Origin: Actinomycetospora cinnamomea
GTDB taxonomy: Bacteria > Actinomycetota > Actinomycetes > Mycobacteriales > Pseudonocardiaceae
Reading direction: 5' to 3'
DNA length: 64,000 bases
NCBI RefSeq assembly: GCF_003096675.1
Contig: NZ_QEKW01000001.1
Location: forward strand, 620,001 to 684,000
Part shown: positions 18,557 through 30,852 of the stretch, one piece after another
Layout of the letters: each line of letters begins with the position of its first letter
Position numbering within the stretch: position 1 is the first letter of the stretch
Notes under the pieces: generated by a model
Databases searched by the model: none
What the model was told of the DNA's origin: nothing
What the model saw: the letters and a program-made list of their open reading frames with translations, nothing else
Position numbers and translations under genes: made by a program

Positions 18557-19918
18557 GTGACCCTCCCGCCGTGGCTCGCCGCCGAGATCGCCGCCGTCCC
18601 GCCCCGCCGCACGCTGGCGAGCGCCGACGAGCTCGCGGCGGCGTCCGCACGGCTGGCCGCCGAGTACCCGGAGGTGGTGACGCACCGTCGCGTCGGCACC
18701 TCGGGGCTCGGCGAGCCGCTGACGGCCCTGACGATCGGCGACGCCGCGGACCGGCCGTGCGCGTTGATCATCGGCCTGCCCCACCCGAACGAGCCGGTCG
18801 GCGGGCTCACCGCGCTGCACCTCGCGCGACGCGTCGCGGAGGACGACGCGCTGCGCTCCCGGCTGGGGCTGACCTGGCACGTCGTCACGTGCATCGACCC
18901 GGACGGGCTGCGGCTCAACGAGGGCTGGCTCGCCGGGCCGTTCACGCGCGAGCACTACGCCCGGCACCTGTACCGGCAGGCGGGCACCGAGCAGATCGAG
19001 TGGAGCTTCCCTCTCGCGCACAAGGAGGCGTGGTTCGACGCGGTGCTGCCCGAGACGCTCGCGCTGATGCGGCTGATCGACGAGCACAGACCGGCGCTCA
19101 TGGCGTCGCTGCACAACGCCGAGGTCGGCGGGGTGTACCACTACCTGTCCCGCCCCGAGCCCACGCTCCACCCGGCCCTGCAGGCGATCCCGGGGCAGGT
19201 CGGCCTGACGCTGCACCGCGGCGAGCCCGAGGCGCCGTGGATCCCGCTGCTCGCCGAGGGAATCTACCGCGCGCTCGACATCCGCGACGCCTACGACCAC
19301 CTCGAGCTCACCGGCGAGCACGGCACCCTGGCCGGCGGCAACTCCACCGGCGCCTACGCCGCCCGCCACGGCACGCTGACGCTGGTCAGCGAGGTGCCGT
19401 ACTGGCGCGACGACCGCCTCGGCGACGACTCCCCGTCCGGCGCGGGCCGGGCCGGCCTGCTCACCGCGGCCGGGCGGGACGTCGCGGACCTGGCGACCGT
19501 GCTGACCGGCACCCTCGACGCCGTCGCCGGCACCGTGCACGACTCCCCGTTCGTCCGTGCGACCCGGTTCTTCGCCCCGTTCCTCGCCGACACCGCCGCC
19601 GACCTCACCCGCCGCGGCGGCGAGCCGGACCGCGGCGCCACGGTCGCCGAGCAGGCCTCGCTGACCGAGCTCGTGGACATGTCCCGGCTGCGCTACGCCG
19701 GCATGCTGCTGCGGGCCCTCGACGCCGAGGTCGCCCTGGGCAACGTCCGGCCGGCCGTGCGGGCGGCGCGGGCGATCCTCGACGAACGGTTCACCGCGTG
19801 GTGCGCCGAGGCCGCCGGTCGCGCGCCGACGGACACCGTGCCGCTGCGCGACCTCGTCGCGGTGCAGGCCGCGTCGGTACTCGCGGCCGCGGATCACCTC
19901 GCCGGCTCTCTAGACTGA
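18557..19918 (+). CDS. M14-family zinc carboxypeptidase-like protein
   Basis: 453 residues, GTG start, 19 bases after fecB. The zinc motif HPNE (GLPHPNEPVGG) supplies His and Glu, a third ligand is likely His in SLHNAEVGG, and the catalytic Glu is in LVSEVPYW. CIDPDGLRLNEGW is also typical. No signal peptide, so it appears cytoplasmic. Residues after about 320 form an extra helical domain. Substrate unknown; a role in processing an imported peptide siderophore is speculation from proximity. Confidence 0.8.
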   Translation: MTLPPWLAAEIAAVPPRRTLASADELAAASARLAAEYPEVVTHRRVGTSGLGEPLTALTIGDAADRPCALIIGLPHPNEPVGGLTALHLARRVAEDDALRSRLGLTWHVVTCIDPDGLRLNEGWLAGPFTREHYARHLYRQAGTEQIEWSFPLAHKEAWFDAVLPETLALMRLIDEHRPALMASLHNAEVGGVYHYLSRPEPTLHPALQAIPGQVGLTLHRGEPEAPWIPLLAEGIYRALDIRDAYDHLELTGEHGTLAGGNSTGAYAARHGTLTLVSEVPYWRDDRLGDDSPSGAGRAGLLTAAGRDVADLATVLTGTLDAVAGTVHDSPFVRATRFFAPFLADTAADLTRRGGEPDRGATVAEQASLTELVDMSRLRYAGMLLRALDAEVALGNVRPAVRAARAILDERFTAWCAEAAGRAPTDTVPLRDLVAVQAASVLAAADHLAGSLD

Positions 19919-19922
19919 CGCC

Positions 19923-20507
19923 GTGGCCGTACACCTCACCCGGATCTACACGCGCACCGGCGACGACGGGACGACCGGCCTGTCGGACTTCTCGCGGGTG
20001 CCCAAGACCGATCCGCGGCTCGCGGCCTACGCCGACTCCGAGGAGGCCAACGCCGCCATCGGCGTCGTGCTGTCGGTGGGCGCCCCGCCGGACGCGATCG
20101 TCGCACCCCTTCGCCAGATCCAGAACGACCTGTTCGACGTGGGCGCGGACCTGGCCACGCCGGTGGTCGACGAGCCCGAATATCCGCCTCTGCGGGTCAC
20201 CGAGCGCCAGGTCGAGCGCCTCGAGGGCTGGTGCGACGCGTTCAACGCCGACCTGCCCAAGCTGGACTCGTTCATCCTGCCCGGCGGCACCCCCGCGGCC
20301 GCGTACCTCAACGTCGCGCGCACCGTCACCCGCCGCGCCGAGCGCAGCACCTGGGCGGTCATCGCCGCCGACCCCGACCGCACCAGCCGGCTCCCCGCGC
20401 ACTACCTCAACCGGCTCTCCGACCTGCTGTTCATCCTCGGTCGCGTCGCCAACCCCGGCGGCGACGTCCTCTGGGTCCCCGGCGGCCCGGAGGAGCAGCA
20501 GGACTAG
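19923..20507 (+). CDS. PduO-type corrinoid adenosyltransferase
   Basis: 194 residues, GTG start four bases after the preceding stop. It has the N-terminal ATP loop TRTGDDGTTGL, the VGADLATP segment and the C-terminal NRLSDLLFILGR motif of ATP:cob(I)alamin adenosyltransferases. It transfers adenosyl to the corrinoid, giving the cofactor needed by the MeaA-type mutase in this window. The same gene lies next to the ATP synthase/murA region in mycobacteria. Confidence 0.95.
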   Translation: MAVHLTRIYTRTGDDGTTGLSDFSRVPKTDPRLAAYADSEEANAAIGVVLSVGAPPDAIVAPLRQIQNDLFDVGADLATPVVDEPEYPPLRVTERQVERLEGWCDAFNADLPKLDSFILPGGTPAAAYLNVARTVTRRAERSTWAVIAADPDRTSRLPAHYLNRLSDLLFILGRVANPGGDVLWVPGGPEEQQD

Positions 20508-20511
20508 AGCC

Positions 20512-21252
20512 GTGTTCGACGAGCGCTTCACCGAGGGCCTCGACCCCTCCGTGTGGACGCCCGCCTACCTGCCGGCCTGGAGCTCGCGCGCCGCGGCCGC
20601 CGCGACGTGGCGGGTCGACGACGACGGCCTGCACCTGTCGATCCCGCCCGACCAGCCGCTGTGGTGCCCCGACGACCACGACCCGCCCCTGCGCGTGTCG
20701 GCGGTGCAGTCGGCGAACCGTTCCGGGCCCGTGGGCAGCACCGAGGGGCAGCAGCCGTTCCGCGCCGGGCAGACGGTCCGCGAGGAGCAGCCGACCGTCC
20801 TGGGCCTCACCCCCGGTGACGGGACCGTGGAGGTCGAGTGCCGGGCACGCCTCGGGCCGTCGGCGATGTTCTCCGCCTGGATGATCGGCCTCGAGGACGC
20901 GCCCGACCGCTGCGGCGAGATCTGCCTCGTCGAGGTCTTCGGCGACACCGTGGCGGGCGCGCACGCCGCCGTGGGTTCGGGGATCAAGGCGTTCCGCGAC
21001 CCGCACCTGGTCGAGGACTTCGTCGTCGAGCCCCGCGACCTCGACGTCACCGGCTGGCACACCTACGCCGCCCACCGGCGCCCCGGTTCCGTCGACCTGG
21101 CGATCGACGGCGTCACCACCCGCAACCTGCGCCAGGCACCGGACTACCCGATGCAGCTCATGATCGCGGTGTTCGACTTCCCCGACCACTCCGCCCACGA
21201 CCCGTCCGACGTACCCGAGCTCGTGGTGCGCCGGGTCCGGTATCACCCGTAG
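20512..21252 (+). CDS. GH16/concanavalin-like protein
   Basis: 246 residues from the GTG at 20512, five bases after the adenosyltransferase stop. It opens VFDERFTEGLDPSVW like many GH16-family beta-sandwich proteins, and has EICLVEVFGD at the place of the GH16 E-x-D-x-x-E site, but the middle Asp is not conserved. No signal peptide, unusual for a secreted glycosidase. Activity uncertain. Confidence 0.75.
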   Translation: MFDERFTEGLDPSVWTPAYLPAWSSRAAAAATWRVDDDGLHLSIPPDQPLWCPDDHDPPLRVSAVQSANRSGPVGSTEGQQPFRAGQTVREEQPTVLGLTPGDGTVEVECRARLGPSAMFSAWMIGLEDAPDRCGEICLVEVFGDTVAGAHAAVGSGIKAFRDPHLVEDFVVEPRDLDVTGWHTYAAHRRPGSVDLAIDGVTTRNLRQAPDYPMQLMIAVFDFPDHSAHDPSDVPELVVRRVRYHP

Positions 21253-21256
21253 CCGG

Positions 21257-22429
21257 TCAGCCGAACGCCTTGGCCTCCCCGCGGTAGGTCGGAACGGTGG
21301 CGACGACCCGGTCGCCCTCGACGAGGTGGTACGCGGTGAGGTGTTCGGCGAGCTCGCCGGCCTTCGCGTGCCGCATCCAGACGCGGTCGCCCGGCGCCGG
21401 GACCGCCCGGCCGCGGACGGGCGTCTGCACCTCCCCCGCGCCCTCGGTGCCGGTCAGCGACAGCCCGGCGGGCCACGTCGGCGTCGGGAGCCGTGAGGAC
21501 GCGGCGGGCCCGGACGCCACCCAGCCGCCACCCGCCAGCGTCGCGGTCCGCGCGTCGGGCCGGCGGACGACCGGCAGCGCGTAGACCGCGGCGGGGCGCG
21601 GCCGCATGCGCGTGTAGCCGTCGAAGAGCGTCGCACCGATCAGCGCCGAGCCCGCGGCGATCTCGGTGACCGACGGGTCCGCCCGCGTGGTCTCCACGCT
21701 GCCGCTGCCACCCCCGTTGACGAACTCCAGGTCGGCGACGTCACGCACCGCCCGCACGGCCGCGCCCCGGCGGCCGGCGAGCTCGGCGGCCGAGCGCCGC
21801 TGCATCCAGCGCACCGCCGCGTCACGAAGCCGCGAGCCCGTCGCGTCCGGGACCCCCGCGATCTGCCCCTCGTAGGCCATCAGGCCCACGAGCCGGAACC
21901 CGGGGCGCGCGGCCACCGCGCGGGCCAGCCGGCCCGCGTCCCGCGCCGTGTGCACCGGGGAGCGGCGGGCGCCCACGTGCACCCCGGGCAGCGGGCGCCA
22001 CGCGGCGTCGAGCTCGAGGCAGACCCGCAGCTCGGGACGGTCCGGGCCCAGCACCGCGTCGATGAGGTCGAGGTGCTCGGTGGAGTCGATCATGAGCGTC
22101 ACGGTCTCGCGGGCGCGGTGGCCCGCGGCGAGGGCGCGCAGCGCGCCGCGGTCGACGGTGGGGTAGCCGACGAGCACGTCGTCGCTCATCCCCTGCTCGA
22201 CGTGCCAGAGCGCCTCGGCCAGCGCGTAGCACATGAGCCCGGCGACCCCCGGCCGCGCGAGCGCGCGCTCGATCAGCGCCCGGCAGCGCACCGACTTCGT
22301 CGCGAGCCGGACGCGGCGTCCGGCCGCGCGGCGCAGCAGGTCGTCGAGGTTCGCGTCGAACGCCTCGAGGTCGACCACGCCGAACGGCGGGTCGAGGTCG
22401 GCCGTCGCGCGATCCCAACGGCTGGTCAC
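21257..22429 (-). CDS. PLP-dependent alanine-racemase-fold amino acid deaminase/aldolase
   Basis: 390 residues, GTG start. The N-terminal barrel has RLATKSVRCRALIE, with the PLP lysine in ATKS as in D-threonine aldolase/D-serine dehydratase relatives; the glycine-rich phosphate loop is FVNGGGSGS. The C-terminal part contains GDRVWMRHAKAGELAEH, with a His pair that may bind a metal. It is divergent from the FAD oxidase, a pairing I recall in other actinobacteria. Confidence 0.85.
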   Translation of the reverse strand: MTSRWDRATADLDPPFGVVDLEAFDANLDDLLRRAAGRRVRLATKSVRCRALIERALARPGVAGLMCYALAEALWHVEQGMSDDVLVGYPTVDRGALRALAAGHRARETVTLMIDSTEHLDLIDAVLGPDRPELRVCLELDAAWRPLPGVHVGARRSPVHTARDAGRLARAVAARPGFRLVGLMAYEGQIAGVPDATGSRLRDAAVRWMQRRSAAELAGRRGAAVRAVRDVADLEFVNGGGSGSVETTRADPSVTEIAAGSALIGATLFDGYTRMRPRPAAVYALPVVRRPDARTATLAGGGWVASGPAASSRLPTPTWPAGLSLTGTEGAGEVQTPVRGRAVPAPGDRVWMRHAKAGELAEHLTAYHLVEGDRVVATVPTYRGEAKAFG

Positions 22430-22452
22430 GGCGCGGACGCTACGGTGCGCTC

Positions 22453-23802
22453 ATGGGCCCGGGCAGCACCCGTCGCACGGCGGACCGCCGCCCCGCTCCG
22501 TCCCCCTGGCGGAACTGGTCCGGCACCGTCACCGCCGTCCCTGAGCGGGTGCACCTCCCCCGCTCGGTACCCGACGTCGTGGCGGCCGTGCGTGACGCGA
22601 CCGTCGCCGGCGCGCGGCTGCGCCCGCGCGGCAGTGGCCACTCCTTCACCTCGCTGGCGGCCACCGACGGGCACGCGATCGACCTGCGGGGCTTCGCCGG
22701 CATCGAGGCCCTGGACACGGCCACCGGCGTCGTCCGGGCCCGCGCCGGCACCACCCTCCGTGCCCTGAACCGCGCCCTCGAGGCCCACGGCCTCGCGCTC
22801 GCCAACCTCGGCGACATCGACGCCCAGACCATCTCGGGCGCGGTGGCCACCGGCACCCACGGCACCGGCGCCCGCCAGGGCGGGTTGGCCACGCAGGTCC
22901 TCGCGCTCGACCTCGTGCTCGCCGACGGTACGGCCGTGCGTTGCTCGGCGGACGCCGAGCCCGACCTGTTCGCCGCCTCCCGCGTGGGCCTCGGCGCGCT
23001 CGGAGTGGTCACCCACGTCACGCTGCAGTGCGTGCCGGCCTTCGTGCTGCACGCCGTCGAGCGCCCCGAGCGCCTCGACACGGTGCTGTGCGACCTCGAC
23101 GGGCTGTTCGCGAGCGCCGACCACGCCGAGTTCTACTGGTTCCCCTACGGCTCCCGCGCCATGGTCAAGCGCAACCACCGCGTGACCGCGGACGCCGCGC
23201 CGGCGCCGCTGTCCCCCGTGCGGCGGTTCGTGGAGTACGACGTGGTGGAGAACGCCGCGTTCGGGGCGGTGTGCCGGGTCGGCCGCGCGGCGCCCTCGAC
23301 GGCACCGGCGCTGGGGCGTCTGGCGTCGTCGGTGCTGTCCACGCGCGAGTACGGCGACCGCTCCCACCGTGTGTTCACCACGCGGCGACGGGTGCGCTTC
23401 GTGGAGTCGGAGTGGGCCGTGGCGCGCGAACGCCTCGGTGACGTGCTGGCCGAGCTGCGCGCCGTCGTCCCGCGCCTGGAGCACCCGGTGCTCTTCCCCG
23501 TCGAGGTGCGCGTGGCGGCCGGCGACGACGTGTGGCTGTCCACGGCGTACGGCCGCGACACCGCCTACGTCGCGGTGCACCAGTACGTCGGAGCGCCGCG
23601 CCGCGAGTGGTTCGACGCCGCCGGGGCGATCGCCGCTGCGGCGGGTGGACGCCCGCACTGGGGCAAGGAGCACCACCTCGACGCCACGGCCCTGCGCGAG
23701 CGCTACCCGTGCTTCGACGCCTTCCGGCGCGTGCGCCGCGACGTCGACCCCGGAGGGCTGTTCACGAACGCCCACCTCGACCACGTCCTCGGCGCCGTCT
23801 GA
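22453..23802 (+). CDS. D-arabinono-1,4-lactone oxidase-like FAD enzyme
   Basis: 449 residues, ATG start. An N-terminal FAD-binding PCMH domain (RPRGSGHSFTSLAATDG, GDIDAQTISGAVATGTHG) is followed by the ALO C-terminal domain ending PHWGKEHHLD and DPGGLFTNAHL. These flavoenzymes oxidise aldonolactones or sugar alcohols. Its partner is the divergent deaminase/aldolase; the shared pathway is unknown. Confidence 0.9.
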   Translation: MGPGSTRRTADRRPAPSPWRNWSGTVTAVPERVHLPRSVPDVVAAVRDATVAGARLRPRGSGHSFTSLAATDGHAIDLRGFAGIEALDTATGVVRARAGTTLRALNRALEAHGLALANLGDIDAQTISGAVATGTHGTGARQGGLATQVLALDLVLADGTAVRCSADAEPDLFAASRVGLGALGVVTHVTLQCVPAFVLHAVERPERLDTVLCDLDGLFASADHAEFYWFPYGSRAMVKRNHRVTADAAPAPLSPVRRFVEYDVVENAAFGAVCRVGRAAPSTAPALGRLASSVLSTREYGDRSHRVFTTRRRVRFVESEWAVARERLGDVLAELRAVVPRLEHPVLFPVEVRVAAGDDVWLSTAYGRDTAYVAVHQYVGAPRREWFDAAGAIAAAAGGRPHWGKEHHLDATALRERYPCFDAFRRVRRDVDPGGLFTNAHLDHVLGAV

Positions 23803-23861
23803 GCGCCACCGGGGTCCTCTCCGGCGTTGACCTCCCCGCCCCGCTCCAGCACCGTGGCGCC

Positions 23862-24365
23862 GTGGCCCGCAACCTGACGTCCGGGGCCGTCACGGTCGAC
23901 GACCTGCCGCCCGTGACGGTCGCGTTCATCCGGCGTCAGGGGACGACGCGAGGGTTGGACCGCGACCCGCTGGCCGAGGTGACCCACGGCTTGCGCGTCG
24001 ACGAGGAGACGATGAACCGGCAGCGCGTCGGCCCGCGCTCGCAGCGGCACACCACGGAGCTCCTGCTGACGCCCGAGCTGCTGATCATCTCCTACCGTCA
24101 GGGCAGTGACGACGCGCCGCACGTCGACCCCGCTGCACGGGTCGGCTTCCACCGGCTGGACCAGCTCGAGGTCGCCGTGCCGGCCGCCGGACTGCAGAAG
24201 CGCGCCCCGGGCGCCGCGCCCGCGGCGGGTGTCGTGGCGGTGACGAGCACGCCGCTGGGGGGCACCCGACGCACGACGCGCCACGTCGCGTCGGGTATCG
24301 GCCCCGAGGTCACGCGCTTCTGGGACGCGCTGCAGACCGCCGTCGCCCGGACCCGCCCGGCTTGA
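23862..24365 (+). CDS. Hypothetical protein, possible PH-like fold
   Basis: 167 residues from the GTG at 23862. No family recognised. It contains RHTTELLLTPELLIISYR and GGTRRTTRHVASGIGPEV; the alternating strand pattern suggests a beta-rich domain. A decayed second copy of its C-terminal part lies at 24775-24894. Confidence 0.65.
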   Translation: MARNLTSGAVTVDDLPPVTVAFIRRQGTTRGLDRDPLAEVTHGLRVDEETMNRQRVGPRSQRHTTELLLTPELLIISYRQGSDDAPHVDPAARVGFHRLDQLEVAVPAAGLQKRAPGAAPAAGVVAVTSTPLGGTRRTTRHVASGIGPEVTRFWDALQTAVARTRPA

Positions 24366-24394
24366 CGCGCAGCGTCGTGCAGGAGCCGCTCCTC

Positions 24395-24752
24395 AGTGCG
24401 GGATGCGGGGTCGTCCGCCGGGTCTTCGTTGTCGGTCGGGGTCGATCCAGGGTCGATCCAGGGTGGGGGGTGAACCACGGCAGCCCGTCGAGGATCTCGA
24501 CGGTCCGAACCCCTCCCGGAGGATCTCCGCGCCGACGGCGTCGGCGATCACCGCGGTCATCCACAGCGTCCCGTCACGGCGCGAGACCAACCGCACCTCG
24601 TCGTGGCGGGCCTCCCGCTCATCGGGGGCCACCCCGTCCGGATCCAGATACGCCAGCAACCGGGCGGCGACCTTCTCCAACCCCCGCGGCGACAACCTCG
24701 TCGCCGCCTGCGCCAGCCCGACCTCGGCCTCACCCCACACGGCCGCGTGGTT
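24395..24752 (-). pseudogene. DUF222/HNH (13E12) remnant
   Basis: One frame (24507-24752) reads LSPRGLEKVAARLLAYLDPD and DGTLWMTAVIADAVGAE, clearly DUF222; the tail EILDGLPWFTP and PWIDPGSTPTDNEDP, typical of the family's C-terminus, is in other frames downstream. The HNH core is missing. A short duplicated GGTCGATCCA sits in the tail. It represents a deleted and frameshifted copy of the type of gene that is intact at 7.0-8.9 kb. Confidence 0.8.
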
Positions 24753-24774
24753 CGGCGGAGCCCGTACGAGGCGG

Positions 24775-24894
24775 CGGACCGTGGAGCTCCTGCCGACCCG
24801 CGAACTGGAGCACATCGGGGGCACGCACCGCGCGACGCGCTACGTCCCCGCCGGTACCGGACCCGATGTCGTGAGCGTCGGGAGGCGCTGCTGA
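24775..24894 (+). pseudogene. Decayed C-terminal copy of the 23862 hypothetical gene
   Basis: The frame encodes RTVELLPTRELEHI then GGTHRATRYVPAGTGPDV, matching TTELLLTPELLI and GGTRRTTRHVASGIGPEV of the intact neighbour with the middle deleted. It lies on the opposite strand to the DUF222 remnant and shares no function with it. Confidence 0.6.
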
Positions 24895-24936
24895 CGGCCG
24901 TCGACCGCTCGCGGAGCCGCCCCGGGACGTGAGGGG

Positions 24937-25368
24937 TCAGCTCGCCTGGCGGTAGCCGGTCGAGCGCCCGGGCGGGATGGACTCGAGCCAGGACGCGAAC
25001 CCGGTCAGCGCGTCGGCGCTGATCGCGAGCTCCCACGTGGTCCCACCCTCACGGCAGGACAGCACGGTGGAGCCCGGAGGGTGCATCTCGCCCGCCACCG
25101 GGCTGCGGCGGTCGACGATCTCGAGGCGGGTGCGGTCGAGGACCACGTTGGGTCCCGAGCGCAGGCCGCCGACGCGATACCACCGGAACTCGTCGCCGCG
25201 GTAGCGGGCGAGCCCCGAGTGCCAGCCGCGCGGGTCCTCCGCCGCCCGCGACTGGCGCAGCGCGACGTCGACACCACCCCGGCGGAGGAGCCGGATGCGG
25301 CGCAGCATCAGCAGGGCCACGACGAGCAGCACCGCGAGCACCACGATGGCCGCCAACTCGGCGATCAT
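24937..25368 (-). CDS. DUF2550 membrane-anchored protein
   Basis: 143 residues from the ATG at 25368 (GGTGGG upstream; GTG at 25380 is an alternative). One N-terminal membrane helix (AAIVVLAVLLVVALLMLRR) is followed by a beta-rich soluble domain with WHSGLARYRGDEFRWYRV. DUF2550 regularly sits directly after atpC in actinobacteria, as here (31-base gap). Function unknown. Confidence 0.88.
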   Translation of the reverse strand: MIAELAAIVVLAVLLVVALLMLRRIRLLRRGGVDVALRQSRAAEDPRGWHSGLARYRGDEFRWYRVGGLRSGPNVVLDRTRLEIVDRRSPVAGEMHPPGSTVLSCREGGTTWELAISADALTGFASWLESIPPGRSTGYRQAS

Positions 25369-25399
25369 CACGGGGCCCACCGGTGCTGCTCGCCGTTCC

Positions 25400-25797
25400 T
25401 CAGCGGTCCGGGTTCTCGCCGGCCGCCCGCAGGCGCGCCCGCGCGCGGGCCGCGGCGGCCCGGCTCTCGTGGTCGTCCTCGTTGCCGCCCTCGGCGCGCT
25501 GCAGCTCGTCGCGCGCCGCGGAGACGTCGATCTCCGACGCGATCTCGGCCTGCTCGGCCAGGATCGTGACGGACTCGGCGGTGACCGACAGGAACCCGCC
25601 GAACACCGCGGCGTGGAACGACTCGCCGTCGGTCGGGTCGATGCGCACCACGCCGGCCTCGTCGAGGGCGGCGATCACCGGCTGGTGCCCGGGCAGCAGA
25701 CCGATGTCGCCCTCGACCGTGCGGGCGGAGACGAAGTTCGCCTGGCCCGACCACAGCCGCTTCTCGACGCCGACGATGGCGACCTCCATCTCCGCCA

Positions 25798-25798
<1 letters not shown>
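25400..25798 (-). CDS. atpC: ATP synthase epsilon subunit
   Basis: 132 residues; the start ATG shares its A with the atpD stop (TGATG). The beta-sandwich begins MAEMEVAIVGVEKRLWSGQA and ends in a helical hairpin (AARDELQRAEGGNED). It belongs to the F1 central stalk and couples and regulates rotation. Confidence 0.96.
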
Positions 25799-28310
<2,512 letters not shown>

Positions 28311-28314
28311 GCGG

Positions 28315-29964
28315 TCAGCTCTCCGAGCCGGAGTCGTTCGACGAGTCCTCGGACGACTCGTCGGACGAGTCGCCGCCGGTGGCGAGCTCGCCGGAGCCAC
28401 CGTCGTCGGCCACGCCCTCGCCGGAGCCGGTCTGGAACTGCTCCTTGAACTCCGAGACCGTCTTGTTCAGGCGCTCCTCGAGCTCGTCCGAGAACTTCCC
28501 GGAGTCGCGGATCTCGGCGAGGATGCCGCCGTCGCGGCGCACGTGCTCGAGGAACTCGGTCTCGAAGCGGCTGACGTCCTCGACCGGCACCGAGTCGAGG
28601 TGACCACGGGTGCCGAGGAAGATGCCGACGACCTCCTCCTCGACCGGGTACGGCTCGCCGTTGCCCTGCTTGAGCAGCTCCATCAGGCGGGCACCGCGGT
28701 CGAGCTGCGCCTGGCTGGTCGGGTCCAGGTCGGAGCCGAAGGCCGCGAACGACTCCAGCTCGCGGTACTGGGCCAGCTCCACGCGCAGGCGACCGGCGAC
28801 CGTCTTCATCGCCTTGATCTGCGCGTCGCCGCCGACGCGCGACACCGAGTTCCCGACGTTCAGCGCGGGCCGCTGGCCCTGGTTGAACAGGTCGGCCTCG
28901 AGGAAGCACTGGCCGTCGGTGATCGAGATGACGTTGGTGGGGATGTAGGCCGCGATGTCGCCGCCCTTGGTCTCCACGATCGGCAGCCCGGTCAGGGAGC
29001 CGGCGCCGAGCTCGTCGGAGAGCTTGGCGCAGCGCTCGAGCAGCCGCGAGTGCAGGTAGAAGACGTCGCCCGGGTAGGCCTCGCGGCCCGGCGGGCGGCG
29101 CAGCAGCAGCGAGATCGCCCGGTAGGCCTCGGCCTGCTTCGACAGGTCGTCGAAGACGATCAGGCAGTGCTTGCCCTGGTACATCCAGTGCTGCGCGATG
29201 GCCGAGCCGGCGTAGGGGGCGATGTACTTGAAGCCCGCCGGGTCGGAGGCCGGGGCGGCGACGATGGTGGTGTACTCCATCGCGCCGGCGTCCTCGAGCG
29301 CCTGGCGCACGCCGGCGATCGTGGTGCCCTTCTGGCCGATCGCGACGTAGACGCAGCGGACCTGCTGCTGCGGGTCGCCGGTCTCCCACGCCTCGCGCTG
29401 GTTGATGATCGTGTCCGTGCAGACCGCGGTCTTGCCGGTCTTGCGGTCACCGATGATGAGCTGGCGCTGGCCGCGCCCGATCGGGGTCATGGCGTCGATG
29501 GCCTTGATCCCGGTCTGCAGGGGCTCCTCGACGCCCTGGCGCTGGACGACCGTGGCCGCCTGCAGCTCCATCTCGCGCTCGCCCTCGGACTCGATGTCGC
29601 CGAGGCCGTCGAGCGGCTGGCCGAGAGGGTTCACCACCCGGCCGAGGAACCCGTCGCCGACGGGCACCGAGAGCACCCGGCCGGTGCGGGTGACCTGCTG
29701 GCCCTCCTCGATGGTCTCGTACTCACCGAGGATGACGACGCCGATCTCGCGCTCCTCGAGGTTCTGGGCCAGGCCCAGGACGCCGCCGGGGAACTCGAGC
29801 AGCTCGTTGGTCATGGTCGAGGGCAGGCCCTCGACGTACGCGATGCCGTCACCCGTCGAGGTGACGATGCCGACCTCCTGACGGGAGGAGTCCGCGGAGT
29901 ACGAGGACACGTAGTCCTCGATCGCACTGCGGACCTCGTCGGAGGAGATGGTCAACTCGGCCAT
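28315..29964 (-). CDS. atpA: ATP synthase alpha subunit with acidic C-terminal tail
   Basis: 549 residues. P-loop [14 protein letters not shown], and [16 protein letters not shown] near the C-terminal domain. After the normal end ([13 protein letters not shown]) there are about 37 extra residues rich in Ser, Asp and Glu ([19 protein letters not shown]). Mycobacterial alpha also has a C-terminal extension, which was shown to suppress ATP hydrolysis; the composition here is different. Confidence 0.98.
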   Translation of the reverse strand: MAELTISSDEVRSAIEDYVSSYSADSSRQEVGIVTSTGDGIAYVEGLPSTMTNELLEFPGGVLGLAQNLEEREIGVVILGEYETIEEGQQVTRTGRVLSVPVGDGFLGRVVNPLGQPLDGLGDIESEGEREMELQAATVVQRQGVEEPLQTGIKAIDAMTPIGRGQRQLIIGDRKTGKTAVCTDTIINQREAWETGDPQQQVRCVYVAIGQKGTTIAGVRQALEDAGAMEYTTIVAAPASDPAGFKYIAPYAGSAIAQHWMYQGKHCLIVFDDLSKQAEAYRAISLLLRRPPGREAYPGDVFYLHSRLLERCAKLSDELGAGSLTGLPIVETKGGDIAAYIPTNVISITDGQCFLEADLFNQGQRPALNVGNSVSRVGGDAQIKAMKTVAGRLRVELAQYRELESFAAFGSDLDPTSQAQLDRGARLMELLKQGNGEPYPVEEEVVGIFLGTRGHLDSVPVEDVSRFETEFLEHVRRDGGILAEIRDSGKFSDELEERLNKTVSEFKEQFQTGSGEGVADDGGSGELATGGDSSDESSEDSSNDSGSES

Positions 29965-30009
29965 GGCTTCCGCTCTCGCTAGTCGTATAGGGGTGTCGGG
30001 GTGCCGGGG

Positions 30010-30852
30010 TCAGCCGAGCCTGCGGCCCAGCTCGTCGAGCCGCCCGGCGACGCTGCCGTCGATGACCTCGTCGCCCACCTGGATCACCAGACCGCCGACG
30101 ATCCGGGGGTCGACCTCGAGGTGGAGCGTGATGTCCCGACGGTAGATGCGCGTGAGGGCCCCGGCCAGTCGCTCCTGCTGCTGCTCGGAGAGGGCGATGG
30201 GCGAGCGCACGGTCGCCACCGAGCGCTCGCGGCGCTCGGCCGCGAGCTCGGCGAGCCGCTCCAGGCCCTGCGCGATGCTCCGCCCGACGGGGTGGGCCAC
30301 CAGCTGGGCGGCCAGCTTGCGGGTCGTGGGCTCGGCGCGGTCGGCGAGCAGCCGCTCGAGCACCCGCTGCTTGCCGTCCGCGTCGGCGGTGGGGTCGGCC
30401 AGCAGGCGCTCGAGGTCGGGCTCGGCGCCCACGATGCGGCCGAGGCGGAACAGCTCGTCCTCGACGGCGTCGAGGCGGCCGTCGCGCTCGGCCGACACCA
30501 GCAGCGCCTCGCGGGCGACCGTGCGCAGCGCGGTGACGAGGTCCTCCGCGCGGGACCAGGACGACGAGACCGCCGCCCGGACCACGTCGGCGGTGGCCGT
30601 CGTGACCTGCTGGCCGAACAGCCGGTCCGCGAGGCCCTCACGGTCCTCCACGGACCGCGAGGAGTCCGCCAGCGTCCGACGCAGCACCGGCTCACGGGTG
30701 AGCACGTCGGCGACGGCGTCGAGCTGGTCGGTCACCGTGTCGAGGTCGCCGGAGCCCGCCTGCGCCGTCGACTCCGACAGCCGGTGGCGGGTGTTCTCCA
30801 GCGCGTCGCGGCTCGCCGCGTGGAAGTCGGCGAGGACGCCCGGCGCGCTCAT
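30010..30852 (-). CDS. atpH: ATP synthase delta subunit
   Basis: 280 residues, long as in other actinobacteria and not fused to a second b-type domain as in mycobacteria. The N-terminal helical bundle and C-terminal VDPRIVGGLVIQVGDEVID strand are typical of the peripheral-stalk OSCP fold. It overlaps atpF by ATGA. Confidence 0.95.
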   Translation of the reverse strand: MSAPGVLADFHAASRDALENTRHRLSESTAQAGSGDLDTVTDQLDAVADVLTREPVLRRTLADSSRSVEDREGLADRLFGQQVTTATADVVRAAVSSSWSRAEDLVTALRTVAREALLVSAERDGRLDAVEDELFRLGRIVGAEPDLERLLADPTADADGKQRVLERLLADRAEPTTRKLAAQLVAHPVGRSIAQGLERLAELAAERRERSVATVRSPIALSEQQQERLAGALTRIYRRDITLHLEVDPRIVGGLVIQVGDEVIDGSVAGRLDELGRRLG

